Assembly: GCA_965603095.1 (NCBI GenBank)
Contig: CBFDBQ010000011.1
Span: 1-42,964, forward strand
DNA length: 42,964 nucleotides
Source: DAOVVL01 sp965603095
GTDB taxonomy: Bacteria > Pseudomonadota > Alphaproteobacteria > Rhodospirillales > Magnetovibrionaceae
Direction of reading: 5' to 3'
The notes beneath the pieces were generated by a model. It made no database searches and had not been told where the DNA came from. It was given only the letters and a program-made list of their open reading frames with translations. Position numbers and translations under genes: made by a program. Positions 23,991-33,593 of this stretch are shown piece after piece; the stretch's first letter is position 1, and every line of letters starts with the position of its first letter.

Positions 23991-25583
23991 ATGACCATTA
24001 TTAAAACAGAAATTGAAAACAGACGCACATTTGCAATTATTTCGCATCCGGATGCGGGTAAAACAACGCTAACGGAAAAGCTGCTTTTGTTTGGTGGTGC
24101 AATACAGATGGCAGGAGCGGTCAAGGCACGCGGTCAGGCAAGGCGTGCGCGTTCTGATTGGATGAAGGTCGAACAAGAAAGAGGCATTTCCGTTACCAGT
24201 TCGGTAATGACATTCGAATACGAAGGTAAAACATTTAATCTGCTAGACACCCCGGGTCACGAAGATTTTTCGGAAGACACATACAGAACGCTCACAGCAG
24301 TTGATTCGGCCATCATGGTTATCGATAGCGCCAAAGGCATCGAGGCCCAGACAAAAAAATTATTCGAAGTTTGTCGTTTACGTGACGTTCCAATTACAAC
24401 TTTTATAAATAAAATGGATCGTGATGGACAGGACCCGTTTGATTTATTGGATGAAATTGAACAATCCCTTGCGCTGGACGTGACGCCGGCAAGTTGGCCC
24501 ATTGGCATGGGTCGGGATTTCCTTGGCTGTTATGATTTATTTAATGACCGTCTTTTGCTGGTTGCCCGTTCCAAAGGTGACGAGGTCGGCGAGGGGATTG
24601 AATGCAAAGGCCTTGATGACCCCAAACTTGATGAATTGTTGCCTGACTGGGCCATAAAAAAATTGCGCGAAGATGTGGAAATGGCCCGTGGTCTTTGCCC
24701 AGAGTTTAATTTGCAATCATATCTTGAAGGGCACATGACGCCTGTATTTTTTGGTAGTGCCATAAATAATTTTGGCGTGCGCGAGCTTCTCCATGGGCTT
24801 GCCTCAAATGCGCCATCACCACGCCCTCAGCCAGCGGTTGAGCGCGAGGTAAAACCAGATGAACCAGATGTAACTGCAATTGTTTTTAAGATTCAGGCAA
24901 ACATGGATCCTAAACACCGTGACCGCATAGCGTTTGTTCGTATCAATTCCGGACACTTCAAACGGGGGATGAAGCTCAAACATATTCGCTCGGGCAAAGT
25001 TTTGAACATCCACAACCCGGTGCTGTTTTTAGCCCAAGATCGTGAAACAGCCGAAGAAGCCTTTGCCGGTGATATAATTGGTATTCCCAACCATGGAAAC
25101 CTGCGCATCGGCGATACCCTTAGCCAGTCAGAAGAAATTCATTTTACCGGCATTCCGGCGTTTGCTCCTGAGTTCCTGCAAAGAGCAAGGGCCGATGACC
25201 CGATGAAGGCCAAGCACCTTGGTCGTGCTTTACAGCAAATCGCCGAAGAGGGTGGGGCCATGGTAATCAAACCAATCATCGGTGCCGATTGGGTTGTTGG
25301 GGTTGTTGGGCCTTTGCAATTTGAGGTTCTGGCCGACCGTATTCGTACCGAATATGATATCCCAGTTCATTTTGAACAGATCGAGCTTTATGGCGCGCGC
25401 TGGGCCGATGCCGATGATGAAAGGGTATTGAAAAATTTTGTTGATGAAAATCGCGTATCCATGGGCTTAGACCACGACGGTGCACCGGTGTTTATGGCAC
25501 GCAATGCATGGCACCTTTCCAAAGCCGAGGAAGATTTCCCTGACGTTAAATTCCTAAAAACCCGCGAGCAGTCAATTGTTTGA
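23991..25583 (+). CDS. prfC: Peptide chain release factor 3
   Basis: A 530-residue translational GTPase of the usual length. G1 is SHPDAGKTTLTEK, the switch region includes RGISVTSS, G3 is DTPGHEDF and G4 is NKMD. The domain around QARRARSDWM is typical of RF3, as opposed to EF-G or LepA. RF3 recycles RF1/RF2 from the ribosome after peptide release. The ATG at 23991 has no strong SD. It is convergent with phoH and separated from it by 20 bases. Confidence 0.95.
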   Translation: MTIIKTEIENRRTFAIISHPDAGKTTLTEKLLLFGGAIQMAGAVKARGQARRARSDWMKVEQERGISVTSSVMTFEYEGKTFNLLDTPGHEDFSEDTYRTLTAVDSAIMVIDSAKGIEAQTKKLFEVCRLRDVPITTFINKMDRDGQDPFDLLDEIEQSLALDVTPASWPIGMGRDFLGCYDLFNDRLLLVARSKGDEVGEGIECKGLDDPKLDELLPDWAIKKLREDVEMARGLCPEFNLQSYLEGHMTPVFFGSAINNFGVRELLHGLASNAPSPRPQPAVEREVKPDEPDVTAIVFKIQANMDPKHRDRIAFVRINSGHFKRGMKLKHIRSGKVLNIHNPVLFLAQDRETAEEAFAGDIIGIPNHGNLRIGDTLSQSEEIHFTGIPAFAPEFLQRARADDPMKAKHLGRALQQIAEEGGAMVIKPIIGADWVVGVVGPLQFEVLADRIRTEYDIPVHFEQIELYGARWADADDERVLKNFVDENRVSMGLDHDGAPVFMARNAWHLSKAEEDFPDVKFLKTREQSIV

Positions 25584-25603
25584 TGTTGGCTAAATAACAC
25601 TCA

Positions 25604-26335
25604 TTAAATGACACTAAGCATGCTTGCCACCAGTGGGTGACGCACAACGTCTATGTCTTTCAAGCGCACCACATCGACATCATCCATAACCTCCAGCCGA
25701 TTTGATATATCGGCCAGGCCCGACATGCCGGGTAACAAATCGGTTTGGTCAGGATCGCCAGTTACAACCATGGTTGAATGCCAGCCAAGGCGGGTAAGCA
25801 GCATTTTTATCTGTCCGTAGGTGCAGTTTTGCGCTTCGTCAATTACCACAAATGCATTATTTAGTGTGCGGCCGCGCATAAACCCAACTGGTGCAATTTC
25901 AATTGTACCGTCTTTCATCATTTTTTTTATGGAACTGTTACCCATTCTGTCTGCCAGCGCATCGAATAGGGGGCGCAGGTATGGCGCTAGCTTCTCTTCC
26001 ATTTCACCGGGAAGGTAACCAAGAGATTCCCCAGCTTCTACTGCGGGGCGGGTAAGAACTATTCGTCCAACGCGCCCACTTTCAAGCCATTCAACAGCTT
26101 TTGATATTGCAAGGTATGTTTTGCCGGTGCCAGCTGGCCCCAATGCCATGACAAGGTTTTTTGCATCCATGGCATCAAGTAAGGTTTTTTGATTTTCGCT
26201 TCTGGGCTTTATGGTTTTTAGGTATCTCTGATCGCGATTTTCTTGCTCGGCCACACCAAGGGGGTGCCATGTTTCATCTTCGGGGTATAACGCATGAACG
26301 GTTGCTTGTTTTTGGCGGCGACTTTTCTTTCCCAT
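25604..26335 (-). CDS. PhoH-family P-loop ATPase
   Basis: A 243-residue protein with Walker A GPAGTGKTYLA near residue 73, TRPAVEAGESLGYLPG typical for PhoH, and Walker B VVIDEAQNC. AGGAGG is well placed before the ATG. PhoH proteins are cytoplasmic ATPases linked to RNA metabolism and phosphate stress; the exact role is not settled. It is the short PhoH-only form without PIN or KH domains. It is not adjacent to ybeY here, so it is more like the stand-alone type than the PhoL of the ybeZYX operon. Confidence 0.9.
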   Translation of the reverse strand: MGKKSRRQKQATVHALYPEDETWHPLGVAEQENRDQRYLKTIKPRSENQKTLLDAMDAKNLVMALGPAGTGKTYLAISKAVEWLESGRVGRIVLTRPAVEAGESLGYLPGEMEEKLAPYLRPLFDALADRMGNSSIKKMMKDGTIEIAPVGFMRGRTLNNAFVVIDEAQNCTYGQIKMLLTRLGWHSTMVVTGDPDQTDLLPGMSGLADISNRLEVMDDVDVVRLKDIDVVRHPLVASMLSVI

Positions 26336-26688
26336 AGATAGATACCTCCTAATATTGTTGATAGCGTTAATTAATTTCTTAGAATAATTCCTTCCAGACG
26401 TAGAAATGCAAACGCCCCCGATTGCGGAGGCGTTGAAGTATTAGTTAAATTTTTGTTATTGGCCGTAAAGGGAGATGGCAACCCATTGTGGTTACCTATT
26501 GTGTATCCAATTATTTTACTGGCCCGATATTTATATGGGCCGGTTAGTAGAACCATTACGGTTCCCTCCTTATCCCTTAATTTTGGTTCCTTACTTTATA
26601 TCCTATCTAAAGGTTAGGAGGGATTGGTTAATAACTGCTTTCCAACACATTATTTGCCGACTCTTTTATTGCTGTAATAGCTAACGCC
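26336..26688 (-). other. 353-base gap with several short inverted repeats
   Basis: No convincing gene. A hairpin AACGCC-CCG/CGG-GGCGTT (26411-26434) has only a weak T-rich tail on the minus strand and may end the upstream MFS transcript. Two more inverted repeats are GGCCC/GGGCC (about 26520-26542) and GAACC/GGTTC (about 26555-26570). A 69-codon plus-strand frame here lacks an SD and looks random. Confidence 0.5.
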
Positions 26689-27909
26689 TTATAAACCTTG
26701 CAAATTATCTCTTCTAAGGCGAGCAGCAGGGGCCTGAACCGCAACCAAGGCCGCCGTTGCTAGCACCATAGCACCAATGCCCATGGCCGCGAATCCAACT
26801 CCACGGTCCAGCAGAAAGCCTGCCAGCAGGGGGGACGCGGCGGTGGAAAGCACCGTAAAGCTAGATGACAGCGCACGCACCGTTCCCAGCCTGTGGGTGC
26901 CGTAAATATCTGCCCAGCTTGCGGTAATAAGAACCCCGCTAGCACCCGTGGTTAGCCCACCTAGGGCTAAATACACGGGAACCCAAAGCATATGGGAGCC
27001 AAGGGAAATAACCGCCATGGAGGCAATAAGGGGAACAAGAAAAAACGGCAGCACCCGTCCTGGGCCATTTTTATCCACCAGCGACCCAGTTAATAGTGAT
27101 GCAAATACCGTGGCACCCGCAAATGCTGGAAAGCTAGATGCAAGCCATGCAATGTTCCAGTTATTGGATTCGGCCAAAGCAATTTGGTGAAAGAAAACCC
27201 CGGTTAAAAGAAACGGTGCCATAAGCGAGGCCGATAAAATTATGTAAAAAGAGGGATCATGCAAAATACTTTTTTCTTCAGCTGATCTTTCTTTTTCAGA
27301 TTTTTCTTTTTCATATTTTTGATGGCGTTCGGTTTGTCCTTTTAATAAAAACTGTGATGCGGGCAGAAAGACAAATACCAATAATATTGTGATAAACCCC
27401 CATGTATCGCGCCAGCCCAAGTACGCAATCCCACTAATAGCTAAAATTGGAAAAAATGCTTCACCAATGGGAAAGCCAAGGCTTACAACACTCATGGCAC
27501 GGCCGCGGGTATTTTCAAAATATCTAGCCATACTTACAACCGCGGTGTGGCGCAGTAGGCCTTGACCAAAAAGGCGAAGACCAAACAATGCGGCAATTAA
27601 AACCATAACATTGCTGGCAATCGACATGGCGCCCGCGGCAACTGCAAGACCGATTATAATAATTGCCGCATACAGCCTAAGATCAATATGGTCTATCCTG
27701 CGTCCCGCCCATACAATTACTACCGCACTTAAAAGCGTTGCCAGTGAATAAATGGCACCAAAGTCACCATGGCTAAGGGCAAACTCACCCCTTATGACAT
27801 TACCAAAAAGGGCAATAAAAAAGGTTTGCCCGATATTTGCACCAAGCGTGCAAAGAAGCCCAAAGCCCAAGAACCTGCGGTTAGAATAAATAAATTTTAG
27901 CGCGTTCAT
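26689..27909 (-). CDS. Major facilitator superfamily transporter
   Basis: A 406-residue protein with 12 predicted TM segments split into two halves of six by a charged loop rich in Lys and Glu (near residues 195-215). The loop after TM2 (VWAGRRID) matches the MFS motif A only loosely. The substrate cannot be read from the sequence. Its ATG overlaps the stop of the preceding zinc-finger gene (ATGA), so the two are co-translated. This link to a DksA-like protein may be a hint on regulation. Confidence 0.88.
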   Translation of the reverse strand: MNALKFIYSNRRFLGFGLLCTLGANIGQTFFIALFGNVIRGEFALSHGDFGAIYSLATLLSAVVIVWAGRRIDHIDLRLYAAIIIIGLAVAAGAMSIASNVMVLIAALFGLRLFGQGLLRHTAVVSMARYFENTRGRAMSVVSLGFPIGEAFFPILAISGIAYLGWRDTWGFITILLVFVFLPASQFLLKGQTERHQKYEKEKSEKERSAEEKSILHDPSFYIILSASLMAPFLLTGVFFHQIALAESNNWNIAWLASSFPAFAGATVFASLLTGSLVDKNGPGRVLPFFLVPLIASMAVISLGSHMLWVPVYLALGGLTTGASGVLITASWADIYGTHRLGTVRALSSSFTVLSTAASPLLAGFLLDRGVGFAAMGIGAMVLATAALVAVQAPAARLRRDNLQGL

Positions 27910-28253
27910 TTGCTGGCACAGTTAACACAAATGGGTGTTGCCGGATCCATCTCTAGACGTTTTAGAGGAATTTCTTCGTCGCATGATGCGCAAAACCCAT
28001 ATTCGCCAGCTTCAATTCGGCCAAGGGCTAATTCAATTTTTTTTAATTCCGTTTCACGACGACGCCCGGTTTCAAGTGCCATAGCCTGGGCTTGCAGGGC
28101 ATCCATCCGTGAAAGACGCCCGACACTGGTTTGGTCAAGCTCCACCGCCTGACGGTCACCCGCGCTAAGTTCATTATCGCGGAGTAGCTCCTGTTTTTCC
28201 AATAGGAGTTTTTCCTTGAGCGCGCTGATTTTGGCATCTGAAAGGGAGTTCAT
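27906..28253 (-). CDS. DksA/TraR-family C4 zinc-finger protein
   Basis: From the ATG at 28253 the protein has 115 residues (a TTG at 28265 is possible). The C-terminal zinc finger is CASC...CVNC in the form C-x2-C-x17-C-x2-C. The N-terminal half is predicted coiled coil (KEKLLLEKQELLRD). Such proteins bind the RNA polymerase secondary channel and alter promoter response, often with ppGpp. The short length and the missing DxxDxA tip make it a DksA-like paralog, not the main DksA. It overlaps the MFS gene by four bases. Confidence 0.85.
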   Translation of the reverse strand: MNSLSDAKISALKEKLLLEKQELLRDNELSAGDRQAVELDQTSVGRLSRMDALQAQAMALETGRRRETELKKIELALGRIEAGEYGFCASCDEEIPLKRLEMDPATPICVNCASK

Positions 28254-28445
28254 TGTTATGCTCAATACTGCTTTTGTGAAACTTTGAATAGGATATTTTT
28301 ATAGTATTTATATTAACACTTGGTTTTAAAATTGATCAATTTCATTAATTTACAGTTACTTGGCACAATGGAATAAATGCTTTTTTTCTGTTATAATTTA
28401 TCCTGCGGGGGGCTTCCGGCTTATTTAAAAGGAGGTCCTAACAAC

Positions 28446-28883
28446 ATGATCGTAAAAACAATTTTAGATTCAAAAGGTAACGGTGTCGTTACTGCCGATG
28501 CAAATGCGTTGGTGGTTGATGTTGCGCGCGTATTCAAGGAAATGGGCATTGGTTTTGTTGCTGTTGTTGAAAATGGTAAAACAATCGGTACGATTTCCGA
28601 GCGTGATATTGTTCAGGCATTAGTCAAAAATAATGGCAATGTTTCAACCATAAAAGTACGCGATATGGCCACCAGAAATATTATCACCTGTAATCCCGAT
28701 ACATTAACCACCGAACTTAGCGATTTAATGACCAACAAGCGCACCCGGCATGTGCTTGTTATGGACGAAGATAGTCTGGTTGGCGTTATAAGCATTGGCG
28801 ATTTGGTAAAACACAATCTTGATGAATGCCAAGTAGATAGCGGCGCAATGCGTGAATATATTACTGGCCAAGGATATCAGTAA
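28446..28883 (+). CDS. CBS-domain pair protein
   Basis: The ATG at 28446 follows GGAGGTCCTAACAAC and is clearly the start, giving 145 residues; the frame upstream is open but not coding. Two CBS motifs are visible: residues about 10-65 (ending TIGTISERDIVQAL) and 75-130 (ending LVGVISIGDLVKHNL). Stand-alone CBS pairs bind adenine nucleotides or NAD and regulate partner proteins. No partner is evident from the neighbours. Confidence 0.9.
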   Translation: MIVKTILDSKGNGVVTADANALVVDVARVFKEMGIGFVAVVENGKTIGTISERDIVQALVKNNGNVSTIKVRDMATRNIITCNPDTLTTELSDLMTNKRTRHVLVMDEDSLVGVISIGDLVKHNLDECQVDSGAMREYITGQGYQ

Positions 28884-28884
28884 T

Positions 28885-28905
28885 AGGCTTTAACGCCTGT
28901 TTTTT
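28885..28905 (+). terminator. Intrinsic terminator after the CBS gene
   Basis: AGGC (28885-28888) and GCCT (28895-28898) form a short stem, and a run of six T follows at 28900-28905. It starts two bases past the stop codon and overlaps the 3' end of the convergent yaaA gene. The stem is short, so efficiency is uncertain. Confidence 0.55.
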
Positions 28906-29705
28906 GATGTTTTCTTGGTGCCCTTTGGTTGCGGTTGCGGTCTGGCGAATGTTATCTCGGTTTCGTTTGATGCACCGGGTTGAAACTTGTAACCGCCAAG
29001 GTTAAACGATTTTATATCTTCTGGTTTTTTTATATTATTTTCCATTATCCATCTGGCCATGGCCCCGCGGGCACGTTTGGCAAACAGCCCAAGGGTGCGT
29101 ATTTCACCATCTTGTATTTCTTTGAACAGCGGAGTTATTACCGGAACATCCAGTTTATCTTTATCCAATACTGAAAAATATTCTTTCGATGCAAGGTTTA
29201 TAACCGCTTTGGATTTTGTTTCAGCTGCCTGTGCACCAACATATTTGGAAACCTTGTCACCCCAATATTGATAAAGGTTCTTGCCCTTTGGGTTTTCAAG
29301 CTTTGTTCCCATGTCCATGCGATAGGGGCGGATAAGATCAAACGGTCTCAATGCCCCATAAAGCCCGGATATTATTAAAAGCCTGTTTTGCGCGTGATTT
29401 AGGGACTTTTTATCCATTGTGCGAATATCAAGACCCACATAAGTGTCGCCGGAAAACATATATGCCGCAGGTTTCGCATCAGCCGCCGTTTCTTTGGAGG
29501 AAAATGTAGCGAACCAGTTGGCCGCACCTTCGGAAAGTTTTTCGCTAATGTGCATAAGCTTGGCAATTTCGCCCTCGCTTTTTTCAGCCCCTATTTTTGC
29601 AAGCTTTTTTGCATCGCTTTCGAAGCGTGGTTTGGTTTTTACAATATCCGGAATTTTTTCATTATCGAGATTGAGTTTTTTTGCCGGAGAAACAATAACT
29701 ATCAT
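28890..29705 (-). CDS. yaaA: YaaA (DUF328) family peroxide-stress protein
   Basis: A 271-residue protein. Family features are the N-terminal VIVSPAKKLN, SGLYGALRPFDLIRPYRMDMGTKL near residue 120, and NLASKEYF near 170. In E. coli YaaA lowers free iron under peroxide stress and binds DNA. The C-terminal 18 residues (RPQPQPKGTKKTSKNRR) are an extra basic tail. The gene stands alone and is convergent with the CBS gene. Confidence 0.92.
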   Translation of the reverse strand: MIVIVSPAKKLNLDNEKIPDIVKTKPRFESDAKKLAKIGAEKSEGEIAKLMHISEKLSEGAANWFATFSSKETAADAKPAAYMFSGDTYVGLDIRTMDKKSLNHAQNRLLIISGLYGALRPFDLIRPYRMDMGTKLENPKGKNLYQYWGDKVSKYVGAQAAETKSKAVINLASKEYFSVLDKDKLDVPVITPLFKEIQDGEIRTLGLFAKRARGAMARWIMENNIKKPEDIKSFNLGGYKFQPGASNETEITFARPQPQPKGTKKTSKNRR

Positions 29706-29873
29706 TTTAATAAACCTGCCTTGATTCGGTTTTAAGGGCTAATGAATTGAAGCTGAAATAAGCCTGAAACCCGTAATAAACACAAGCTAAATACCGAAAA
29801 ATTACACTAGATAAATAGTGCTAATTGCCATTATCTATAGAAAATACTACTATTTGGACAATGAAATTAAGTG

Positions 29874-29902
29874 GGCGCCTTGATAAATTGAGCGCCTTTT
29901 TT
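29874..29902 (+). terminator. Orphan plus-strand intrinsic terminator
   Basis: GGCGC (29874-29878) pairs with GCGCC (29892-29896), and six T follow. The nearest gene to its left, yaaA, runs the other way and begins at 29705. Nothing annotated on the plus strand lies between yaaA and this site, which leaves room for a small RNA of up to about 190 bases. Confidence 0.7.
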
Positions 29903-29943
29903 GATGTAGTATTAATATAAGCACAAAAGGCATAGTTTAGGTC

Positions 29944-30591
29944 ATGATTATAAGTAATATTATACGCGGTTCTATTTTTTCAATATTTCTTGTGGCGGTA
30001 TTATTTTCGACCACCGTTCCCATGGCGGCCAACGCAGACCATAGCGGCCACACAGCCCAACAATTTATTGAAGGACTGGCCGATGAGGCCATTGGCGCGC
30101 TGACCGACGAAAATGCTGTGCGGGAAGATAAGATTAATCGTTTTCGCAACCTTTTGGCCCATAATTTCAATGTTCCGCTCATAGGAAAATGGGTTATGGG
30201 TCGCCATTGGCGCGCAGCCAATGAGGTGGAAAAAGATGAATACATGCGTCTTTTTGAAGATTTGATAGTAATTACATATGTTGATCGTTTTGATCAGTAT
30301 TCAGGTGAAAAAATTAATGTTGTGAATACGGTTATGACCCCGGGCAAGGATTCAATTGTTTACTCTGAACTTGTTCGCCCCCAGGGAGATGGCGTTATAC
30401 GTGTTGATTGGCGGGTAAGGCAAAACGGAGATATTTATAAAATTGTTGATGTTTATGTCGAAGGAATAAGCATGGGTCAAACCCAGCGTTCTGAATTTGC
30501 ATCGGTTATCAAACAAAAAGGCGGAAAGATAGAGGGATTGTTACAAGTTCTTCGCACCAAGGTCTCGGCACTTCAACAGGCAGAGAAATAG
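29944..30591 (+). CDS. hpnM: MlaC/HpnM-like periplasmic phospholipid- or hopanoid-binding protein
   Basis: A 215-residue protein with an N-terminal signal peptide (hydrophobic to about residue 24, cleavage near ANA-DH). The rest is an MlaC/Ttg2D-type lipid-carrier domain, with FNVPLIGKWVMGRHWRAA as the characteristic stretch. It is followed after 56 bases by hpnC, hpnD and hpnE, which is the setting of HpnM, the MlaC relative of hopanoid clusters. The hopanoid role is inferred from that context; a general Mla-type phospholipid shuttle is the alternative. Confidence 0.8.
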   Translation: MIISNIIRGSIFSIFLVAVLFSTTVPMAANADHSGHTAQQFIEGLADEAIGALTDENAVREDKINRFRNLLAHNFNVPLIGKWVMGRHWRAANEVEKDEYMRLFEDLIVITYVDRFDQYSGEKINVVNTVMTPGKDSIVYSELVRPQGDGVIRVDWRVRQNGDIYKIVDVYVEGISMGQTQRSEFASVIKQKGGKIEGLLQVLRTKVSALQQAEK

Positions 30592-30647
30592 ATTTTTTTA
30601 ATTCAACCGCAATTTTGCAATATTATTGATTTTTTGGGCATAACCAG

Positions 30648-31505
30648 ATGGTGAACAATTCAATTCCATCTGGTTTATCAAGAAAAACATCCCGAAACGA
30701 AAATTTTCCAGTCGCATCTTTTTTGCTGCCAAAACGCATGCGAAACCATGTAATGGCATTTTATGCGTTTGCCCGTACCGCAGATGATATTGCCGATAGC
30801 TCACATTTAAATTCAAATGAAAAAATTTCTAAACTTGATGCGATGGAAAACATCCTTCTTGGTGGCGGAAAGGATGGCGATGATAATTTTCAGGTATCAC
30901 ATGCAATGCGTCAAAGTCTTGGTCAAAGCGGAATTAGCGCAATTTATTGCCGTGACCTGTTGAAAGCATTCCGTCAGGATGCAAACAAAAATACATATTC
31001 ATCTTGGGATGAATTGATGGAATATTGCTCGTTATCTGCCGCCCCGGTTGGGCGGTATCTTATTGCCCTTTCCTCTGGAAAATCATTCATGGATACCCGT
31101 GTTGATTTTGGTCCTTCCGATGCGTTGTGTGCGGCATTGCAGGTTTTAAATCACCTTCAAGACATGAAGGGTGATTATATTGAATTGGGGCGGGTCTACC
31201 TTCCTGCCGATTGGATGGCGGAAGAGGGGGTTAATGTTTCCGACCTTGATGCAGCGCAAATGACGCCAGCATTGAAAAAAATTACTCTTAAGGCATTGGC
31301 GGAGGTTGATGAATTGCTAAATGATGCCGGGCCCCTTGCAAAAATATTGCGGCCCGGTGCCTTGGGTCGTGAAGCAGGTGGCATAAGGGCAATAGCTATG
31401 CAGTTATCTGGCAAACTTAAAAATAACGATCCCATAGCCACACGGGTTGAGCTTGGTAAGGTGCAGTCAATTTTTTGGTTTTTGTTGGGTGCCTTCAGGG
31501 GTTAA
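30648..31505 (+). CDS. hpnC: HpnC, hydroxysqualene synthase (squalene/phytoene synthase family)
   Basis: A 285-residue prenyl-synthase-like protein. The aspartate-rich regions are ARTADDIAD near residue 44 and HLQDMKGDYIELGRVYLP near 168. In the three-enzyme route HpnC converts presqualene diphosphate to hydroxysqualene. The neighbour order hpnC-hpnD-hpnE decides the assignment between HpnC and HpnD, together with the N-terminal SGLSRKTSRNENFPVAS typical of HpnC. Confidence 0.92.
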   Translation: MVNNSIPSGLSRKTSRNENFPVASFLLPKRMRNHVMAFYAFARTADDIADSSHLNSNEKISKLDAMENILLGGGKDGDDNFQVSHAMRQSLGQSGISAIYCRDLLKAFRQDANKNTYSSWDELMEYCSLSAAPVGRYLIALSSGKSFMDTRVDFGPSDALCAALQVLNHLQDMKGDYIELGRVYLPADWMAEEGVNVSDLDAAQMTPALKKITLKALAEVDELLNDAGPLAKILRPGALGREAGGIRAIAMQLSGKLKNNDPIATRVELGKVQSIFWFLLGAFRG

Positions 31506-31515
31506 ACTGTAAACT

Positions 31516-32385
31516 ATGATGAGTGATTTACATACAAACCCAAACCCTGCCTCGCGATCGCAAATTACCCCTCCATCATTAAGGGCCACCCCAAGCTCTT
31601 TTTATTGGGCGATGCGTATATTGCCACGCATTAAGCGTGATGCAATTTTTGAAGTGTATTCCTTTTGTCGCGAAGTGGACGATATTGCCGATGGGGTTCT
31701 CCCAGTTGGTGAAAAAATTGAACTTCTGAACGAATGGCGCCACCGCATAGATGATGTAATGGATGGAACCGAAGCGGTGAGCTTTTCTGATGGTTTTTCA
31801 AAAACCATCGTGTCTTATGGCATTGATAGGGACGATCTTTTTGCAGTTATTAACGGCATGGAGACGGATGCGGTAGAAAAAGTAACAATCGTCAATATGG
31901 ATGAGCTTGATATCTATATGGATAGGGTCGCATCGGCAGTGGGAAAAATATCTAATAAAATATTTGGCATTAAGGGCAGCCACGCTGATAGCTTGGCGGT
32001 AAATCTTGGCCGCGCTTTGCAGCTTACAAATATATTACGCGACATTGCCGAAGATGCATCATTGGGGCGCACATACATACCGCAGTCGGTGCTTAAAAAA
32101 TATTCTGTTCAAAAAACCGAAGCAGACGAAATTTTAAAGGACAAAAATCTTCCCAAAGCCTTGGATTTTATGGCAACGCTAGCCCAAGAATATTATCAAA
32201 AAGCAGATATGAACCTTATGGCGTTACCGCGTGGCCCGACACGTCCTCCCCGCATAATGAAAGCTGTTTACGGCCGAGTTTTAGAAAAAATGATAAAAAA
32301 TGGCTGGCATTATCCCTATGCGCCGATACGCATTAGTAAAATTGAAAAAATATTTATTGCCGCAAAGGCGGCATTTTTCTCGTGA
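31516..32385 (+). CDS. hpnD: HpnD, presqualene diphosphate synthase
   Basis: A 289-residue squalene/phytoene synthase-family protein with CREVDDIADG near residue 51 and TNILRDIAEDASLGRTYIP near 172. It joins two farnesyl diphosphates to presqualene diphosphate. ATG codons at 31516 and 31519 are both possible. It starts ten bases after hpnC ends, and its stop overlaps the GTG start of hpnE, so the operon is tightly coupled. Confidence 0.93.
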   Translation: MMSDLHTNPNPASRSQITPPSLRATPSSFYWAMRILPRIKRDAIFEVYSFCREVDDIADGVLPVGEKIELLNEWRHRIDDVMDGTEAVSFSDGFSKTIVSYGIDRDDLFAVINGMETDAVEKVTIVNMDELDIYMDRVASAVGKISNKIFGIKGSHADSLAVNLGRALQLTNILRDIAEDASLGRTYIPQSVLKKYSVQKTEADEILKDKNLPKALDFMATLAQEYYQKADMNLMALPRGPTRPPRIMKAVYGRVLEKMIKNGWHYPYAPIRISKIEKIFIAAKAAFFS

Positions 32386-33593
32386 ACACGGCATATGTAA
32401 TTGGCTCTGGTGTTGCTGGCCTTGCCTCAGCAAAGCGCTTGACTGAACTTGGTCACAAAACAGTTGTTTTGGAGGCAACCGATCATCCGGGTGGAAGATG
32501 CCGCACGTTTTTTGATGAAAGCTTGGGGGTGGAGATAGATAATGGAACCCATCTTGTTTTGTCTGGAAATTGCGCAATTTTAGAAATGGCAGACGTCAAT
32601 GAGTTGCATATTTCCCATAGAGCAGAGTTTAGTTTCGTAGATTTGCAAAATAACGCCAGATGGTTGGTGGATATGGGTTCGGGAAAAATACCATGGATCC
32701 ACCAAGGCCCACCGGGCGCAAATATGTGGAATCTTCTGCAGGATTATCGAAAGTTAAATTGTGACGCATCGGTTGGTGATGCATTAGATACATCATCACC
32801 GCGTTGGAACAATTTATGGGTTCCGCTAATGCTGGCGGTAATGAACACAAAACCCCATGATGCCAGCGCACGTTTAATGCATTCGGTTCTTATCGAAACT
32901 TTGTTGAAAGGTGGGCATTATACCCGTCCGGTAATGGCAAAAAACGGCCTGTCAAAAGCTTTGATTGAACCAACCGCAAACCAACTTGATATTCGTTATG
33001 GGGCAATGCTTAAAGTGGTTGAATCAAATGGTTCACGTTTAACAAAACTAATTTTCAAGGGGTTTGATATAAATTTAGAAGATGGTGATGTTGTGGTATC
33101 GGCGCTACCTTGGGGACAAGCGCATGAGATTTTTTCTTCAATATCTCCTTCAGTGCCAGTTCCACCCAAGTTTAACCCCATCATTAACGTTCATTTTAAA
33201 ACCCATACTTCGGTTGAACAACCAGAGATGACCGGAATCCTTGGTGGAGTATCGCACTGGCTTTTTCGTCGAAAAAATGTGGCATCCGTGACCATAAGTG
33301 CCGCAGAAGAAATAGTTGATATGCCTAGCGAAGAAATAGCTAAGCAGGTGTGGGAAAACATATCGAATCTTGTAGGTGGCGGAGTTATGCCCAAATACAG
33401 GGTGATAAAAGAAAAATTAGCCACCTTTGCCGCCACGCCAGAGGTTAATGCGATCAGGCCATCAACAATTTCAAACTTTGATAATTTATTCTTGGCTGGC
33501 GATTGGACGGCAACCGGGCTTCCTGCGACATTAGAAGGTGCGGCACGTTCTGGTCATGAAGCAGCAAAAGCTGTTGATATTTTTTGCGCCTGA
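32382..33593 (+). CDS. hpnE: HpnE, hydroxysqualene dehydroxylase (FAD amine-oxidase family)
   Basis: A 403-residue flavoprotein starting with GTG inside the hpnD stop (GTGA). The FAD-binding N-terminus reads VIGSGVAGLASAKRL, followed by GGRCRTF. The C-terminal LFLAGDWTATGLPATLEGA is the second dinucleotide contact of this family. It reduces hydroxysqualene to squalene, completing the hpnCDE route. Squalene-hopene cyclase is not in the window. Its TGA abuts the reverse-strand stop of ispH (TGATCA), with no space between the genes. Confidence 0.93.
   Translation: MNTAYVIGSGVAGLASAKRLTELGHKTVVLEATDHPGGRCRTFFDESLGVEIDNGTHLVLSGNCAILEMADVNELHISHRAEFSFVDLQNNARWLVDMGSGKIPWIHQGPPGANMWNLLQDYRKLNCDASVGDALDTSSPRWNNLWVPLMLAVMNTKPHDASARLMHSVLIETLLKGGHYTRPVMAKNGLSKALIEPTANQLDIRYGAMLKVVESNGSRLTKLIFKGFDINLEDGDVVVSALPWGQAHEIFSSISPSVPVPPKFNPIINVHFKTHTSVEQPEMTGILGGVSHWLFRRKNVASVTISAAEEIVDMPSEEIAKQVWENISNLVGGGVMPKYRVIKEKLATFAATPEVNAIRPSTISNFDNLFLAGDWTATGLPATLEGAARSGHEAAKAVDIFCA

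Noticed and set aside
26475..26684. A 69-codon plus-strand frame between phoH and the MFS gene
   Set aside because: There is no SD and no recognisable pattern, and it runs through two inverted repeats in AT-rich spacer DNA.
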